A stretch of 64,000 nt of DNA from Kozakia baliensis (lineage in GTDB: Bacteria > Pseudomonadota > Alphaproteobacteria > Acetobacterales > Acetobacteraceae): positions 504,501 to 568,500 of the forward strand of contig NZ_CP014674.1 of the NCBI RefSeq assembly GCF_001787335.1, given 5' to 3'. Position numbers and translations under genes: made by a program. Under the pieces are notes generated by a model that saw only the letters and a list, made by a program, of their open reading frames with translations, was not told the origin of the DNA and made no database searches. Position 1 is the first letter of the stretch, and the number at the start of each line of letters is the position of its first letter. Below, piece after piece: positions 43,463 to 54,076 of the stretch.

Positions 43463-45016
43463 ATGGACACCTCCGTTACCCGCCCCGAACTGCTCCTGGT
43501 TGCGGACGCGGTTTCGCGTGAGAAAAACATCGACCGCGAGGAAGTGCTCGAGGCGATGGAGCAGGCGATCCAGAAGGCGGGTCGTGCGAAATACGGTCAC
43601 GAAAAAGACATTCGTGCCACGATCGACCGCAAGACCGGTGAAGTGCGTCTCTCGCGCTGGACTGAAGCCGTGGAACTGGTCGAGAACGAAGACACGCAGA
43701 TTCCGCTGCATATCGCACAGAAATTCAAACCCGAAATCAAATTGGGCGAGCATCTTGTCGATCCGCTGCCACCTATCGATTTCGGGCGTATTGCCGCGCA
43801 GACCGCCAAGCAGGTGATCGTGCAGCGCGTTCGCGAATATGAGCGCAAGCGCCAGTATGATGAGTTCAAGGACCGCGTGGGTGAGATCGTTAACGGCACG
43901 GTTAAGCGTACCGAATACGGTAACATGATGGTCGAGATCGGCCATGCCGAAGCGCTGCTGCGTCGTGATGAGTTGATCCCGCGCGAGTCGTTCCGCAATT
44001 CCGATCGCGTGCGCGCCTATATCTACGATGTGCGCGACGAGCCGCGCGGCCCCCAGATTTTCCTAAGCCGCACGCATCCCGCCTTCTTGGCGAAGCTGTT
44101 CGCGCAGGAAGTGCCCGAAATCTATGACGGCATCATCGAGATCAAAGCTGTTGCGCGTGATCCGGGTTCGCGCGCCAAAATGGCGGTGATTTCGAAGGAT
44201 GCGTCCATCGATCCTGTCGGCGCGTGTGTTGGTATGCGTGGTTCGCGTGTTCAGGCGGTCGTGGCTGAACTTCAGGGCGAGAAGATCGACATTATCCCCT
44301 GGAGCCCGCAGGCGGCGACGTTCGTGGTCAACGCATTGGCGCCGGCTGAAGTCAGCAAAGTCGTGATGGATGAAGAGGCGGGACGTGTCGAAGTCGTGGT
44401 GCCGGACGAGCAATTGTCCCTGGCGATCGGACGTCGCGGACAAAACGTTCGGTTGGCCAGCCAACTCACCCGTTGGGATATCGATATTCTGACGGAAGCC
44501 GAGGAATCCGAGCGCCGCCAGGAAGAATTCCGCAAGCGCACTCAGCTCTTCGTCGATGCGCTCGATGTGGACGATGTGATTGCCAGTCTTTTGGTGACGG
44601 AAGGCTTCCACACGATTGAGGAACTCGCCTACGCTGATCCTGACGAACTGCACAACATCGAAGGTTTCGATGAAAGTGTGGCGGAAGAATTGATGCGTCG
44701 CGCCGAAGAATATCTCATGCGCAAAGAGCAGGAGCTGGATGACCAGCGCGTTGCCTTGGGCGTTGAGGATGCCATCGTGGATCTGGGCGTGTTCTCCAAC
44801 AAAATGTTGGTGACGCTTGGTGAAAAGGGCGTGAAAACGCTCGACGATCTGGCGGATTTGGCTGGCGACGAACTTGTAGAAATCCTCGGTAGCGACAATA
44901 TTGATGAGGACGCCGCTAACGAGATCATTATGGCGGCCCGTGCTCACTGGTTCGACGATGAGCCGAAGCAGGAAGGTGCGGACGATAAGGACGTAGGGGA
45001 GGCTTCCGACGTCTGA
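43463..45016 (+). CDS. nusA: Transcription termination/antitermination factor NusA
   Basis: 517 aa from ATG 43463 (GAGGA nine bases upstream). Domains in order: RNAP-binding N-terminal domain (1-125), S1 (~133-200, GEIVNGTVKRTEYGNMMVEIG), KH1/KH2 (~225-345, SIDPVGACVGMRGSRVQAV and LSLAIGRRGQNVRLAS), and acidic helix-hairpin-helix repeats after ~365 (LVTEGFHTIEELAYADP, LGEKGVKTLDDLADLAG). It binds RNA polymerase and nascent RNA, controlling pausing and termination. Followed closely by ylxR. Confidence 0.96.
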   Translation: MDTSVTRPELLLVADAVSREKNIDREEVLEAMEQAIQKAGRAKYGHEKDIRATIDRKTGEVRLSRWTEAVELVENEDTQIPLHIAQKFKPEIKLGEHLVDPLPPIDFGRIAAQTAKQVIVQRVREYERKRQYDEFKDRVGEIVNGTVKRTEYGNMMVEIGHAEALLRRDELIPRESFRNSDRVRAYIYDVRDEPRGPQIFLSRTHPAFLAKLFAQEVPEIYDGIIEIKAVARDPGSRAKMAVISKDASIDPVGACVGMRGSRVQAVVAELQGEKIDIIPWSPQAATFVVNALAPAEVSKVVMDEEAGRVEVVVPDEQLSLAIGRRGQNVRLASQLTRWDIDILTEAEESERRQEEFRKRTQLFVDALDVDDVIASLLVTEGFHTIEELAYADPDELHNIEGFDESVAEELMRRAEEYLMRKEQELDDQRVALGVEDAIVDLGVFSNKMLVTLGEKGVKTLDDLADLAGDELVEILGSDNIDEDAANEIIMAARAHWFDDEPKQEGADDKDVGEASDV

Positions 45017-45056
45017 TCACGAAAAAAGCCCCCCGATACCGGATGACGATGCGGAA

Positions 45057-45686
45057 TTGTATGACGAACGCGAAAGCGGTTCGCTCAGACGTTGTATCGT
45101 TACCCGGGTTCAGGATTCGCCGGAACGCATGTTGCGTTTCGTGGTGTCTCCTGACGGAATGATTATTCCCGATTTGGCAGGAAAGTTGCCAGGTCGGGGA
45201 ATTTGGTTGAGTGCGAAGCGGGATGTGCTAGAAACCGCCGTGACTCGCAATGTATTCGCCAAGGCGGCGCGACGTTCGGTTCAACTGCCGGATGATCTCG
45301 TATTGATTTTGGTTGAGGCGCTGAAGCGCCGGGTCGCGGATAGTCTGGGCCTTGCGCGCCGCGCAGGGCAGGCCATTTGTGGCTTTGTAAAATGTCGTGA
45401 GTGGATCGCCGCCGGAAAGGCCGGTTTGGTGGTGCAGGGTGCGGGCGGAAGCCCGGATGAGTTGCGGCGTCTGTTATCAGGAGCGCGAGAGCTTCCGGTA
45501 GCGACGCTTTCGTCCGAAATGCTGGCGACGGCGTTCGGGCGAGAGCATGCAGTCTATGCCGTGTTGGCGCCGGGTGCGCTGGCGCTGCGTCTGATGGCTG
45601 AGCATGAACGATTTTTGGGGCTGACCGAGGGGTCGGTTCCTGGACCGCGCGCGGTGCGGTCCGGACGGGAACAGGCAGGTATATGA
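45057..45686 (+). CDS. YlxR-type RNA-binding protein with L7Ae-like C-terminal domain
   Basis: 209 aa. The N-terminal domain (~5-85) is YlxR/DUF448: [20 protein letters not shown] and [16 protein letters not shown]. The C-terminal domain resembles the L7Ae/L30e RNA-binding fold ([20 protein letters not shown]). TTG 45057 is the only usual start in frame; the true start could be a rarer codon overlapping the nusA end, since a frame is open upstream. The infB start overlaps its stop (ATGA). The position between nusA and infB is standard. Confidence 0.85.
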   Translation: MYDERESGSLRRCIVTRVQDSPERMLRFVVSPDGMIIPDLAGKLPGRGIWLSAKRDVLETAVTRNVFAKAARRSVQLPDDLVLILVEALKRRVADSLGLARRAGQAICGFVKCREWIAAGKAGLVVQGAGGSPDELRRLLSGARELPVATLSSEMLATAFGREHAVYAVLAPGALALRLMAEHERFLGLTEGSVPGPRAVRSGREQAGI

Positions 45687-48472
45687 GCGAAGGCAACGAA
45701 CGGAACCAGGGCACGCAGGCTCAGGGCAGCCAGGACAAGGGCCAGAATGTCCAGAACCAAGGCGCTCAGGGTCAGGGTGACCAGGGCAAGGGGCGTTTAT
45801 CCTTGCGTCCGGCCGGGCGCATGGAACTGGGTCGCACTGTCGACGCCGGATCGGTGCGGCAGAGCTTCAGTCATGGTCGTTCCAAAGTGGTGCAGGTTGA
45901 AGTGCGCAAGAAGCGTGGCCCTGCCAATTCTGGGCCTGAAGGGCGTGGGCCTTCAGGCGGTGGACGTGGTTCGCGTGGAGGCGGCGCAGGTGGGCGTGCG
46001 CTAACCGCTTCCGAACTGGCGACGCGTCAACGCGTGCTGGAAGAGCAGCGGCGCGAAGCGGCACGCCGCGAACAAGAAAAGATCAACATTCTCTCTGCGG
46101 CGGAAGAAGCGCGCCGTGCGGCTGAGGCTGCTGCGGAAGAAGAAGCGCAGCGCGCTGCGGCTGAGCGCCAGCAGGTGGAAGAAGAAACCCGCGCTGCCGA
46201 AGAAAACGAAAGGCAGGAAACTGCTCGCAAGGCGCGCGAACAGCGTGAGGCCGAGCGCGCCGCTGAAGAAGCGCGCCGTACGGCGCCGCTGGAACATGCG
46301 CCTACCGTTGCGACGGGCGGCGTGCAGTTGGCCGCGCCGATGGAGCGTCTGCGTCCGTTGGCCGAGCGTGCGATCATGCCGGCACGTCCCGTTGCCGCAC
46401 GCCCTGCGTCGACCGAATCGCGTCCGGCAGCAACGCCTGCTTCGCCGCGCGGTGAAACGCTGCATCTCCGTCGCGCCGGTGAGGGCGAGGAAGAGCGTCG
46501 TGGTCCTTCGCGTCGTGCCGCGACGCCGTCGCGTCGTTCGCCGAGCCCCGCTCCTAAAAAGAGCGGCGATCATCGTCGCACCGGACGTATCGACGTGCGT
46601 GCCGCGATCGAAGGCGATGACGATAAAACGCGCTCGTTGGCGTCCGTCCGTCGTCAGCGCGACCGTGAGCGCCGTCAGGCGGAACTGGAGCGTCTGCGTT
46701 CCGATCAGGTTCGTGTTGTGCGTGATGTCGTATTGCCGGAATCCATCACGGTTGCGGAACTCGCCAACCGTATGGCCGCCCGTCAGGGCGAAGTCGTCAA
46801 AGCGCTCATGAAAATGGGTGTGATGGCGACCGCCACGCAAAGTATCGATGCCGACACTGCTGAGCTCGTGATTGAGGAATTCGGCCATCGTGTTCGCCGG
46901 GTATCGGAGAGCGATGTCGAAATCGGTATCGAAGGCGTCGAGGATAGCGAGGCGGAATTGCAGCCTCGCGCTCCGGTCGTCACGGTCATGGGCCATGTCG
47001 ATCATGGTAAGACCTCTTTGCTCGATGCGCTCCGCACGACAGATGTGGCGGCGGCGGAAGCCGGTGGCATCACCCAGCATATCGGCGCTTATCAGGTCAC
47101 GGTGCCGTCAGGCGCGAAGATCACGTTCATCGATACGCCGGGCCATGAGGCTTTCACCTCCATGCGTGCCCGCGGTGCGTCCGTCACGGATGTGGTGGTG
47201 CTGGTGGTGGCGGCGGATGACGGCGTTATGCCGCAGACCATCGAAGCCATTAAGCATGCAAAAGCCGCTAACGCGCCGATCATCGTGGCGATCAACAAGA
47301 TCGATAAGCCCGGCGCGAACCCGGATCGGGTGCGCCAGGAACTGTTGAGCCATGAAATCGTGGTCGAAGCGATGGGCGGCGATGTGCAAGATGTCGAAGT
47401 CTCTGCATTGAAGCGCCAGGGTCTGGATAAGCTTGAAGAAGCGATCCTGCTTCAGGCCGAAATCCTCGATCTGAAAGCTAACCCGAATCGCGTTGCGGAA
47501 GGCTCCGTGATCGAAAGCCGCCTGGACCGTGGACGCGGCCCAGTTGCGACGGTCCTGGTCCAGAAGGGCACGCTGAAGCGCTCCGATATCGTGGTCGCGG
47601 GTTCCGAGTGGGGCCGCGTGCGCGCCATGCTCGACGATCGCGGTCGCCAGTTGAAGGACGCTGGCCCCTCCATGCCAGTCGAATTGCTGGGTATCACCGG
47701 CGTTCCCGGTGCCGGTGAGCCGTTCGTCGTGGTCGAGAACGAGAACCGTGCACGCGAAATCAGCGAGTTCCGTCAGCGCAAGCTGCGTGAGAAGGCGGCT
47801 GCGGTTCAAACGGCGGCACGTGGCACGCTCGACCAGATGTTGGCTCGTATTCAGGCGGGTGAGCAGAAGGAAGTCGCGCTGCTGATCAAGGCGGACGTGC
47901 AGGGTTCGGCCGAAGCCATCCAGGCTTCCGTGCTGAAACTCGAGCATGAAGAAGTGCGCATCCGCGTGCTGAATGCTTCTGTCGGTCAGATCACGGAAAG
48001 CGATGTGCAGCTTGCCAAGGCGTCTGACGCGATTATCGTGGCGTTCAATGTTCGTGCGACAAGCCAGGCGCGTGAATTGGCGCAGCGTGAAGGCGTGGAT
48101 ATCCGCTACTACTCCATCATCTACCAAGTGACGGACGATGTGGAGCAACTCGTCAAAGGCAAGGTCGCACCGAAGCATCGCGAGAAGTTCCTGGGCTATG
48201 CCGAGATTCGTCAGGTCTTTAACATCACGAAGGTCGGCCGTGTCGCGGGTTGCTACATCACGGAAGGCGTTGTCAAACGTGGCTGTGGCGTTCGTTTGCT
48301 GCGTGACAACGTGGTCATCCATCAGGGCGAATTGAGCCAGCTCAAGCGCTTCAAGGACGACGTTAAGGAAGTTGCACGCGGTTACGAATGCGGTCTCTCC
48401 TTCGCTGGCTTCAACGATCTGCGCGAAGGCGATGTCGTGGAGTGCTATGAAATGGAAGTCGTGCCTGCATGA
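45683..48472 (+). CDS. infB: Translation initiation factor IF-2
   Basis: 929 aa. The first ~350 residues are low-complexity: Gly/Gln-rich, then Ala/Glu/Arg-rich helical repeats, as in alphaproteobacterial IF-2. The IF2_N region near 360 has [20 protein letters not shown]. The GTPase domain starts with GHVDHGKTS (G437-T444), then DTPGHEAF and NKID. Domains II-IV follow, including [17 protein letters not shown] and [18 protein letters not shown]. It delivers initiator tRNA to the 30S subunit. Coupled to ylxR upstream and rbfA downstream by ATGA overlaps. Confidence 0.96.
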   Translation: MSEGNERNQGTQAQGSQDKGQNVQNQGAQGQGDQGKGRLSLRPAGRMELGRTVDAGSVRQSFSHGRSKVVQVEVRKKRGPANSGPEGRGPSGGGRGSRGGGAGGRALTASELATRQRVLEEQRREAARREQEKINILSAAEEARRAAEAAAEEEAQRAAAERQQVEEETRAAEENERQETARKAREQREAERAAEEARRTAPLEHAPTVATGGVQLAAPMERLRPLAERAIMPARPVAARPASTESRPAATPASPRGETLHLRRAGEGEEERRGPSRRAATPSRRSPSPAPKKSGDHRRTGRIDVRAAIEGDDDKTRSLASVRRQRDRERRQAELERLRSDQVRVVRDVVLPESITVAELANRMAARQGEVVKALMKMGVMATATQSIDADTAELVIEEFGHRVRRVSESDVEIGIEGVEDSEAELQPRAPVVTVMGHVDHGKTSLLDALRTTDVAAAEAGGITQHIGAYQVTVPSGAKITFIDTPGHEAFTSMRARGASVTDVVVLVVAADDGVMPQTIEAIKHAKAANAPIIVAINKIDKPGANPDRVRQELLSHEIVVEAMGGDVQDVEVSALKRQGLDKLEEAILLQAEILDLKANPNRVAEGSVIESRLDRGRGPVATVLVQKGTLKRSDIVVAGSEWGRVRAMLDDRGRQLKDAGPSMPVELLGITGVPGAGEPFVVVENENRAREISEFRQRKLREKAAAVQTAARGTLDQMLARIQAGEQKEVALLIKADVQGSAEAIQASVLKLEHEEVRIRVLNASVGQITESDVQLAKASDAIIVAFNVRATSQARELAQREGVDIRYYSIIYQVTDDVEQLVKGKVAPKHREKFLGYAEIRQVFNITKVGRVAGCYITEGVVKRGCGVRLLRDNVVIHQGELSQLKRFKDDVKEVARGYECGLSFAGFNDLREGDVVECYEMEVVPA

Positions 48473-48906
48473 GCAGAGGACGCGATAAAGCACACCTGAC
48501 GGGACCGGCGGGGAAACTCTCCGGTCTTTCCGAACAAGGTCCTTCGCAACGGCAATTGCGCGTTGCGGAAGAAGTGCGGCGCGTGCTGGCGGATTTGTTT
48601 GCACGGACTGAATTTCGTGACCCGGAATTGGTGGACGCGCATATCACCGTAACCGAGGTGCGGATTTCTCCTGATTTCCGTCATGCCACGGCGTTCGTCT
48701 CGCGTTTAGGGCGCATCGATATCGAGGTATTGCTGCCCGCCCTTAAGCGCGTTGCGCCGTTTCTGCGCACTGGACTTTCCAAAACGCTTCGTACCCGCGT
48801 TGTGCCGGAGATTCATTTCCAGCCCGATACGGCACTCGATCATGCGATGGAAATCGATCATCTGATGCGTTTGCCAGAAGTCAGACGCGATCTGGACGAA
48901 GAATAA
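48469..48906 (+). CDS. rbfA: 30S ribosome-binding factor RbfA
   Basis: 145 aa, one KH-like domain: [19 protein letters not shown], a strand with [20 protein letters not shown], and [20 protein letters not shown] near the end. It helps 16S rRNA 5'-end processing and cold adaptation. An N-terminal tail of ~25 polar residues precedes the domain. Starts in ATGA overlap with infB; truB follows after 14 bases. Confidence 0.94.
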   Translation: MSRGRDKAHLTGPAGKLSGLSEQGPSQRQLRVAEEVRRVLADLFARTEFRDPELVDAHITVTEVRISPDFRHATAFVSRLGRIDIEVLLPALKRVAPFLRTGLSKTLRTRVVPEIHFQPDTALDHAMEIDHLMRLPEVRRDLDEE

Positions 48907-48920
48907 ACAGGACAATCTGA

Positions 48921-49844
48921 ATGGGACGAAAGCGCGGCCAAGAGATTGATGGCTGGCTTATCGTCGATAAAGCGCTGGAAGTCGGTTCCACCGATGTGGT
49001 GAACAGGGCGCGGCGGCTTTTCGACGCGCGCAAAGCGGGGCATGCGGGCACGCTAGACCCTTTGGCGACTGGCGTTTTGCCAATTGCCTTTGGGCGCGCG
49101 ACGAAGACGATTCCTTACATCATGGATGCGACGAAGCGTTACCGCTTCACGCTTTTCCTTGGCGAATCGCGAACTACCGACGATCGCGAAGGCGAGGTGT
49201 TGACGGTCTCGCCCCATCGCCCGACCGATGATGCGATTCGGGCTTGTTTGCCTTCTCTTACGGGGGATGTCCTGCAAGTGCCGCCGGTTTATTCGGCACT
49301 GAAAGTCGGCGGACAGCGTGCTTACGATCTCGCGCGCGCTGGAAAGCCGCCCGAACTTCCGCCACGTCCGGCCCGGATCGACAGTATCGAACTGATCGAG
49401 CGACCGGACGCCGAGCATGCTGTTTTCGAAGTGCAGTCCGGTAAGGGCGTTTATATGCGCAGTCTTGCACGGGATATCGCTCTGGCGTGCGGCACGGTGG
49501 GGCATATTGCGGTGCTGCGGCGGACGAAATGCGGTCCTTTCTCTGAAGAGGACGCGATAACGCTGGACAATCTGCTGCAAAATGACGAAAACGCGCCTGC
49601 TCTTCCGGCGCTTCTGCGTCCGGCGGCGACCGCGCTGGCCGACATCCCGGCACTGGCCGTCACCGAAGCAGAGGCAAGGGCTCTTGGATTTGGTCAAAGC
49701 ATCGCTTTAACCGATCTGACGCACCCGATGCCGGCGTGGCCGGACGATTCGAAAGAATTCGTTCTGCGCGCGATGATCGGAGAGCACGTGATCGGTCTTT
49801 GCCGCCCTACGGATGGGCGATTGAAGCCGATACGGATGCTTTGA
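48921..49844 (+). CDS. truB: tRNA pseudouridine-55 synthase TruB
   Basis: 307 aa. D46 in HAGTLDPLATGVLPIAFG is the catalytic Asp. GWLIVDKALEVGSTDVVNR opens the fold, followed by TKRYRFTLFLGESRTTDDREG and QVPPVYSALKVGGQRAYDLAR. The C-terminus has a short PUA-like end. It converts U55 of tRNA to pseudouridine. Same operon, with rpsO 24 bases downstream. Confidence 0.95.
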   Translation: MGRKRGQEIDGWLIVDKALEVGSTDVVNRARRLFDARKAGHAGTLDPLATGVLPIAFGRATKTIPYIMDATKRYRFTLFLGESRTTDDREGEVLTVSPHRPTDDAIRACLPSLTGDVLQVPPVYSALKVGGQRAYDLARAGKPPELPPRPARIDSIELIERPDAEHAVFEVQSGKGVYMRSLARDIALACGTVGHIAVLRRTKCGPFSEEDAITLDNLLQNDENAPALPALLRPAATALADIPALAVTEAEARALGFGQSIALTDLTHPMPAWPDDSKEFVLRAMIGEHVIGLCRPTDGRLKPIRML

Positions 49845-49868
49845 GATTTCGATATGACGGAGAAAAAG

Positions 49869-50138
49869 ATGTCGATTACAGCAGAACGCCGCACGGCGCT
49901 GATTGACGAATACAAGACTGGCCCGAACGATACGGGGTCACCGGAAGTTCAGGTTGCACTGTTGAGCGAGCGCATCGTCAACCTGACCGATCATCTCAAA
50001 ACCCACGCGAAGGATTTCCATTCGCGCCGTGGTCTGCTGGTCCTGGTTGGGCAACGTCGTGGTCTGCTCGACTACCTGAAGCGCAAAGATCAGTCTCGCT
50101 ATCAGACTCTGATTGGCCGTTTGGGCCTGCGCCGCTAA
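49869..50138 (+). CDS. rpsO: 30S ribosomal protein S15
   Basis: 89 aa from ATG 49869, the canonical length; GGAG lies six bases upstream. The start at 49854 would add five residues and lacks a ribosome site. Landmarks are [21 protein letters not shown] and [20 protein letters not shown]. It binds 16S rRNA near the central junction. The gene pair rpsO-pnp is conserved, with a hairpin between them. Confidence 0.96.
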   Translation: MSITAERRTALIDEYKTGPNDTGSPEVQVALLSERIVNLTDHLKTHAKDFHSRRGLLVLVGQRRGLLDYLKRKDQSRYQTLIGRLGLRR

Positions 50139-50146
50139 GGTGCTTA

Positions 50147-50169
50147 GGGCGGGGAAGATTTCTCCGCCC
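50147..50169 (+). promoter_or_regulatory. Hairpin in the rpsO-pnp intergenic region
   Basis: GGGCGGGGAA (50147-50156) and TTTCTCCGCCC (50159-50169) form a ten-pair stem with one G-T pair and a three-base loop, without a following T run. In enterobacteria an RNase III hairpin at this place starts decay of pnp mRNA by its own product. The same role here is inferred from position. The remaining 230 bases to pnp hold no other feature I can support. Confidence 0.55.
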
Positions 50170-50402
50170 ATTCTCGCTGCCCATGTTGGGGGCGAGCTTA
50201 TATGGCCGCGTTCATCCGTGGCAGGACCGAAACAGCACCGGGGTTCCGGCGTTTCAGGCCACATGGTGACATGCCGGAAAAGTCCGAGCATCTCTGCCAT
50301 GCCGTCCGAAACGCTGTTCCTGAATGGAGCGGGCAAGACCACTCCCCCTTTGCGAATGGCCTGTCTCAGTTGTTCCGTGGCCCCTTAAATAGGACGGAAC
50401 AT

Positions 50403-52556
50403 ATGTTCAATTATTTCCGCAAGGAAATCGAATGGGCAGGGCGCCCGCTCATTCTTGAAACTGGTAAAATCGCACGTCAGGCCGATGGCGCAGTGGTTAT
50501 CACTTATGGCGATACGGTCGTGCTCTGTACGGCTGTGGGCGCGAAAACGGTCAAGCCGGGACAGGATTTCTTCCCTCTGACCGTGAATTATCAGGAAAAA
50601 GCTTTCGCAGCCGGACGTATTCCCGGTGGCTTCTTCAAGCGTGAAGGCCGTCCTTCCGAAGGAGAGGTTCTCACCGCACGGTTGATCGACCGTCCGATTC
50701 GCCCGCTTTTCCCGGAAAACTTCCTGAACGAAGTTCAAATCACGGCTACGGTCCTGAGCCATGATATGGAGAACGATCCTTCGATCGTGGCTATGATCGG
50801 CTGTTCGGCGGCGCTGACGCTTTCCGGCATTCCGTTCTTCGGCCCGGTTGCCGCGTGCCGCATCGGCCAGATCGACGGCAAACTGGTCATCAACCCAACG
50901 ATCGCTGAAACCAAAAGCAGCAATCTCGATCTCGTCGTTGCCGGCACCAGCGAAGGCGTACTGATGGTCGAGTCCGAAGCGGATGAACTTTCGGAAGAGC
51001 GGATGCTCGAAGCGGTCACGGCCGGTCACGATGCGTTCCAGCCTGTAATCGATGCGATCATCGATCTGGCGGAACATGCCGCCAAGCAGCCTTGGGATCT
51101 GGTCGGGCCGACCAAGGAAGAAATCGCGCTGCGTAAGCGGGTCGAGAAGCTGGGCACCAAGCTGATCGCCGATGCTTACAAAGAAAAGGTCAAGCAGGCG
51201 CGTTACGAAAAGATCGCCAGCGCCAAGGCGCGGATCAACGAAGGTCTGGCCGAGGAAGGTCTGAACGTCGATGCCGCCAAGCCGATGCTCAAGGAGCTTG
51301 AAGCGCAGGTCGTTCGTGGCGCGATTCTCAAGACTGGCACCCGAATCGATGGACGCGATTTGAAGACCGTGCGTCCGATCGTCTCTGAAGTCGGCATTCT
51401 GCCGCGTGCACATGGTTCCGCGCTCTTCACCCGTGGCGAAACGCAGGCTCTGGTCGTCGCGACGCTCGGCACGGCGCAGGATGAGCAGGTGATCGACGCG
51501 TTGGAAGGCGAATACCGCTCCAACTTCATGCTGCATTACAACTTCCCGCCCTACTCGGTAGGTGAGTGCGGCCGCATGGGCAGCCCGGGTCGTCGTGAAA
51601 TTGGCCACGGCAAGCTCGCTTGGCGCGCCATTCATCCGCTGCTGCCGGGCAAGGACGCGTTCCCTTACACTATTCGCGTTGTTTCCGAGATTACGGAAAG
51701 CAATGGTTCGTCCTCCATGGCGACCGTCTGCGGAACCTCGCTGGCGCTGATGGATGCCGGCGTGCCGTTGCCGCGTCCGGTGGCGGGTATTGCCATGGGT
51801 CTGATCAAGGAAGATCGCGGCTATGCCGTTCTCTCCGACATCCTGGGCGATGAAGATCATCTCGGCGACATGGATTTCAAGGTGGCCGGCACGGAAGCGG
51901 GCGTGACCTCCTTGCAGATGGACATCAAGATTACGTCCATCACGCCGGAAATCATGAAGATCGCGCTGCAACAGGCGCGTGAAGGCCGCATTCACATCCT
52001 CGGCGAAATGGCGAAAGCCCTTGACGAAGGCCGTGAAGGCGTGTCGCGCAATGCGCCGAAGATCACCACGATCTCGGTTCCCAGAGAGAAAATCCGCGAT
52101 GTGATCGGTTCGGGCGGCAAGGTTATCCGCGAGATCGTGGAATATTCGGGCGCCAAGGTCGATATCGGTGAAGATGGCACGATCACCATCGCCGCCTCCA
52201 ACGACGAGCAGGCTCAGAAGGCCATCGCACGCATCGAAGGCATCGTGGCGGAGCCGGAAATCGGCAAAATCTATAACGGTAAGGTCGTCAAAACCGCCGA
52301 TTTCGGCGCTTTCGTGAACTTCCTCGGCCCGCGCGACGGTCTCGTGCATATTTCTGAACTGGCCAATGGTCGCGTCGGCCGCACGACGGATGTTGTCAAG
52401 CAGGGCGATGAAGTGAAGGTGAAGGTCCTGGGCTTCGACGATCGCGGCAAAGTTAAATTGTCGATGCGGGTTGTCGATCAGGAAACCGGTGCCGATATCA
52501 CCGATAGCGTCGGTGCCAAGCCGAGCCGTCCGCCGCGTCAGCGCGACGCAGACTGA
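50403..52556 (+). CDS. pnp: Polyribonucleotide nucleotidyltransferase (PNPase)
   Basis: 717 aa from ATG 50403 (AGGACGGAA just upstream); the frame is open back to 50202, but that part is not PNPase-like. Two RNase PH domains (from [20 protein letters not shown] and from [20 protein letters not shown]), a helical linker, KH ([20 protein letters not shown]) and S1 ([19 protein letters not shown]) domains are in order. The catalytic region [18 protein letters not shown] is intact. It degrades RNA 3'-5' with phosphate. Last gene of the operon. Confidence 0.97.
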   Translation: MFNYFRKEIEWAGRPLILETGKIARQADGAVVITYGDTVVLCTAVGAKTVKPGQDFFPLTVNYQEKAFAAGRIPGGFFKREGRPSEGEVLTARLIDRPIRPLFPENFLNEVQITATVLSHDMENDPSIVAMIGCSAALTLSGIPFFGPVAACRIGQIDGKLVINPTIAETKSSNLDLVVAGTSEGVLMVESEADELSEERMLEAVTAGHDAFQPVIDAIIDLAEHAAKQPWDLVGPTKEEIALRKRVEKLGTKLIADAYKEKVKQARYEKIASAKARINEGLAEEGLNVDAAKPMLKELEAQVVRGAILKTGTRIDGRDLKTVRPIVSEVGILPRAHGSALFTRGETQALVVATLGTAQDEQVIDALEGEYRSNFMLHYNFPPYSVGECGRMGSPGRREIGHGKLAWRAIHPLLPGKDAFPYTIRVVSEITESNGSSSMATVCGTSLALMDAGVPLPRPVAGIAMGLIKEDRGYAVLSDILGDEDHLGDMDFKVAGTEAGVTSLQMDIKITSITPEIMKIALQQAREGRIHILGEMAKALDEGREGVSRNAPKITTISVPREKIRDVIGSGGKVIREIVEYSGAKVDIGEDGTITIAASNDEQAQKAIARIEGIVAEPEIGKIYNGKVVKTADFGAFVNFLGPRDGLVHISELANGRVGRTTDVVKQGDEVKVKVLGFDDRGKVKLSMRVVDQETGADITDSVGAKPSRPPRQRDAD

Positions 52557-52570
52557 TCATCCGGACCCGG

Positions 52571-52597
52571 TGCGGCGACGCTGTTTGCGTGGCCGCA
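52571..52597 (+). terminator. Weak hairpin after pnp
   Basis: TGCGGC/GCCGCA and ACGC/GCGT pair around a 5-base loop with one internal G-G mismatch (52571-52597). There is no T run, so termination is doubtful; it may protect the pnp 3' end. Confidence 0.35.
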
Positions 52598-52620
52598 TCT
52601 TCGGAGTACAAACACGGGTT

Positions 52621-54051
52621 ATGAAGTTAATTAACACGGTCCGTATGGCGGGGCGCGACGTGCTTCCGCTTGTGGAAGGCGGTAAGGGCGTTTCCATCTC
52701 CACCGGAATTTCCGCGGGATATTGGGCCGCTGCTGGCGGCGTGGGCACCGTATCGGCTGTCAATGCCGACAGCTATGATGCCGAAGGCCACGTCATCCCA
52801 CAAATCTATCGTGGCCGGACCCGGCGCGAGCGGCATGAAGAACTTATTCGTTATGCCATCGACGGGGGCATCGCACAGGTGCGTGCAGCGCGTGAAATCG
52901 CGGGCGGCAACGGGATGATTAACGCCAATCTTCTTTGGGAGATGGGCGCGGCCGAGCAAGTCATTATCGGCATTCTCGAGGGCGCTCCCGGCGCGCTGGA
53001 TGGACTGACCTGCGGTGCGGGGATGCCCTATCGGCTTTCCGAAATCGCTGCGCGTTTCAACATTCATTACTACCCGATCGTCTCTTCGGCGCGCGCCTTC
53101 AATGCGTTGTGGAAGCGCTCCTATCATAAAACGGCGGAGCTTCTCGGAGCAGTCGTTTATGAGGATCCGTGGCGCGCAGGTGGGCATAACGGACTTTCCA
53201 ACACGGAAAATCCGCTGGCTCCGGAAGATCCGTTCCCGCGCGTTTTGGCGTTGCGTAAAGCGATGCGCCAGTTCGGCCTGGATGAAACGCCGATCATCAT
53301 GGCGGGTGGCGTCTGGTGGTTGGAAGAGTGGGAAGATTGGATTGATAATCCCGATCTCGGGCCGATCGTGTTCCAGTTCGGCACACGCCCGCTTCTGACG
53401 ACGGAAAGCCCCATTCCGAACGCCTGGAAACGGCGCTTGCGGACGCTGCAAAAGGGCGATGTGTTCCTCAATCGCTTTTCGCCGACCGGTTTTTATTCCT
53501 CGGCGGTGAATAATAGCTTCCTGCAAGATTTGCGCGGGCGCTCCGAACGGCAGGTTGCTTACAGCGCCGAGGCGATTGGCGAGCATGATACGGCGCACGG
53601 CATCGGCGCGCGCAAGCGCGAAGTGTTCGTCACGGCGGCGGACCGTAAGCACATTCTAGCGTGGGAAGCTCAGGGCTTTACCGAAGCCATGCGCACGCCT
53701 GATTCCACGTTGATTTTCGTCACTCCGGAAGAATCGCGTCAGATACTGGCCGATCAGACCGCCTGCATGGGCTGTTTGTCGGAATGCCGCTTCTCCAACT
53801 GGAGTCAGCGCGGACCGAGCTATACTAACGGTGCGAAAGCCGATCCGCGTTCGTTCTGCATTCAAAAAAGCTTGCAGGATATCGCCCATACCGATGACGG
53901 TGCCGGTATGGAAGTGGCGGACGATATCGTCGATCATAATCTGATGTTCGGCGGTACCAATGCTTGGCGTTTCGGTGCGGACCCGTTCTATGCCGATGGC
54001 TTTATTCCAAGCGTTAAGCAATTAGTTGAACGGATTATGACCGGGCGCTAA
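52621..54051 (+). CDS. Nitronate monooxygenase-like flavin oxidoreductase with Cys cluster
   Basis: 476 aa from ATG 52621; in-frame codons to 52471 lie inside pnp. The TIM barrel of the YrpB/2-nitropropane dioxygenase type shows in GISAGYWAAAGGVGTVSAVN, GMINANLLWEMG, PIIMAGGVWWLEEWEDW and QFGTRPLLTT. Beyond the usual family length there is a C-terminal extension with C-x2-C-x3-C (ACMGCLSECRF) and a fourth Cys about 28 residues on (RSFCIQKS). That spacing could hold an iron-sulfur centre. FMN-dependent oxidation of a small molecule is likely; the substrate is unknown. Confidence 0.82.
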   Translation: MKLINTVRMAGRDVLPLVEGGKGVSISTGISAGYWAAAGGVGTVSAVNADSYDAEGHVIPQIYRGRTRRERHEELIRYAIDGGIAQVRAAREIAGGNGMINANLLWEMGAAEQVIIGILEGAPGALDGLTCGAGMPYRLSEIAARFNIHYYPIVSSARAFNALWKRSYHKTAELLGAVVYEDPWRAGGHNGLSNTENPLAPEDPFPRVLALRKAMRQFGLDETPIIMAGGVWWLEEWEDWIDNPDLGPIVFQFGTRPLLTTESPIPNAWKRRLRTLQKGDVFLNRFSPTGFYSSAVNNSFLQDLRGRSERQVAYSAEAIGEHDTAHGIGARKREVFVTAADRKHILAWEAQGFTEAMRTPDSTLIFVTPEESRQILADQTACMGCLSECRFSNWSQRGPSYTNGAKADPRSFCIQKSLQDIAHTDDGAGMEVADDIVDHNLMFGGTNAWRFGADPFYADGFIPSVKQLVERIMTGR

Positions 54052-54076
54052 GTACGCCTGAAAAAGGGCGTAGGGT

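Noticed and set aside
47108-48604. 498-codon open frame antisense to infB
   Set aside because: Shadow of the infB codon pattern; no ribosome site or recognisable domain.
50202-50402. In-frame extension of pnp by 67 codons
   Set aside because: Not PNPase-like; it crosses the leader hairpin region, and ATG 50403 has a good ribosome site and the conserved N-terminus.
50385-52349. 654-codon open frame antisense to pnp
   Set aside because: The composition is that of a shadow frame, with no domain; pnp is complete on the other strand.
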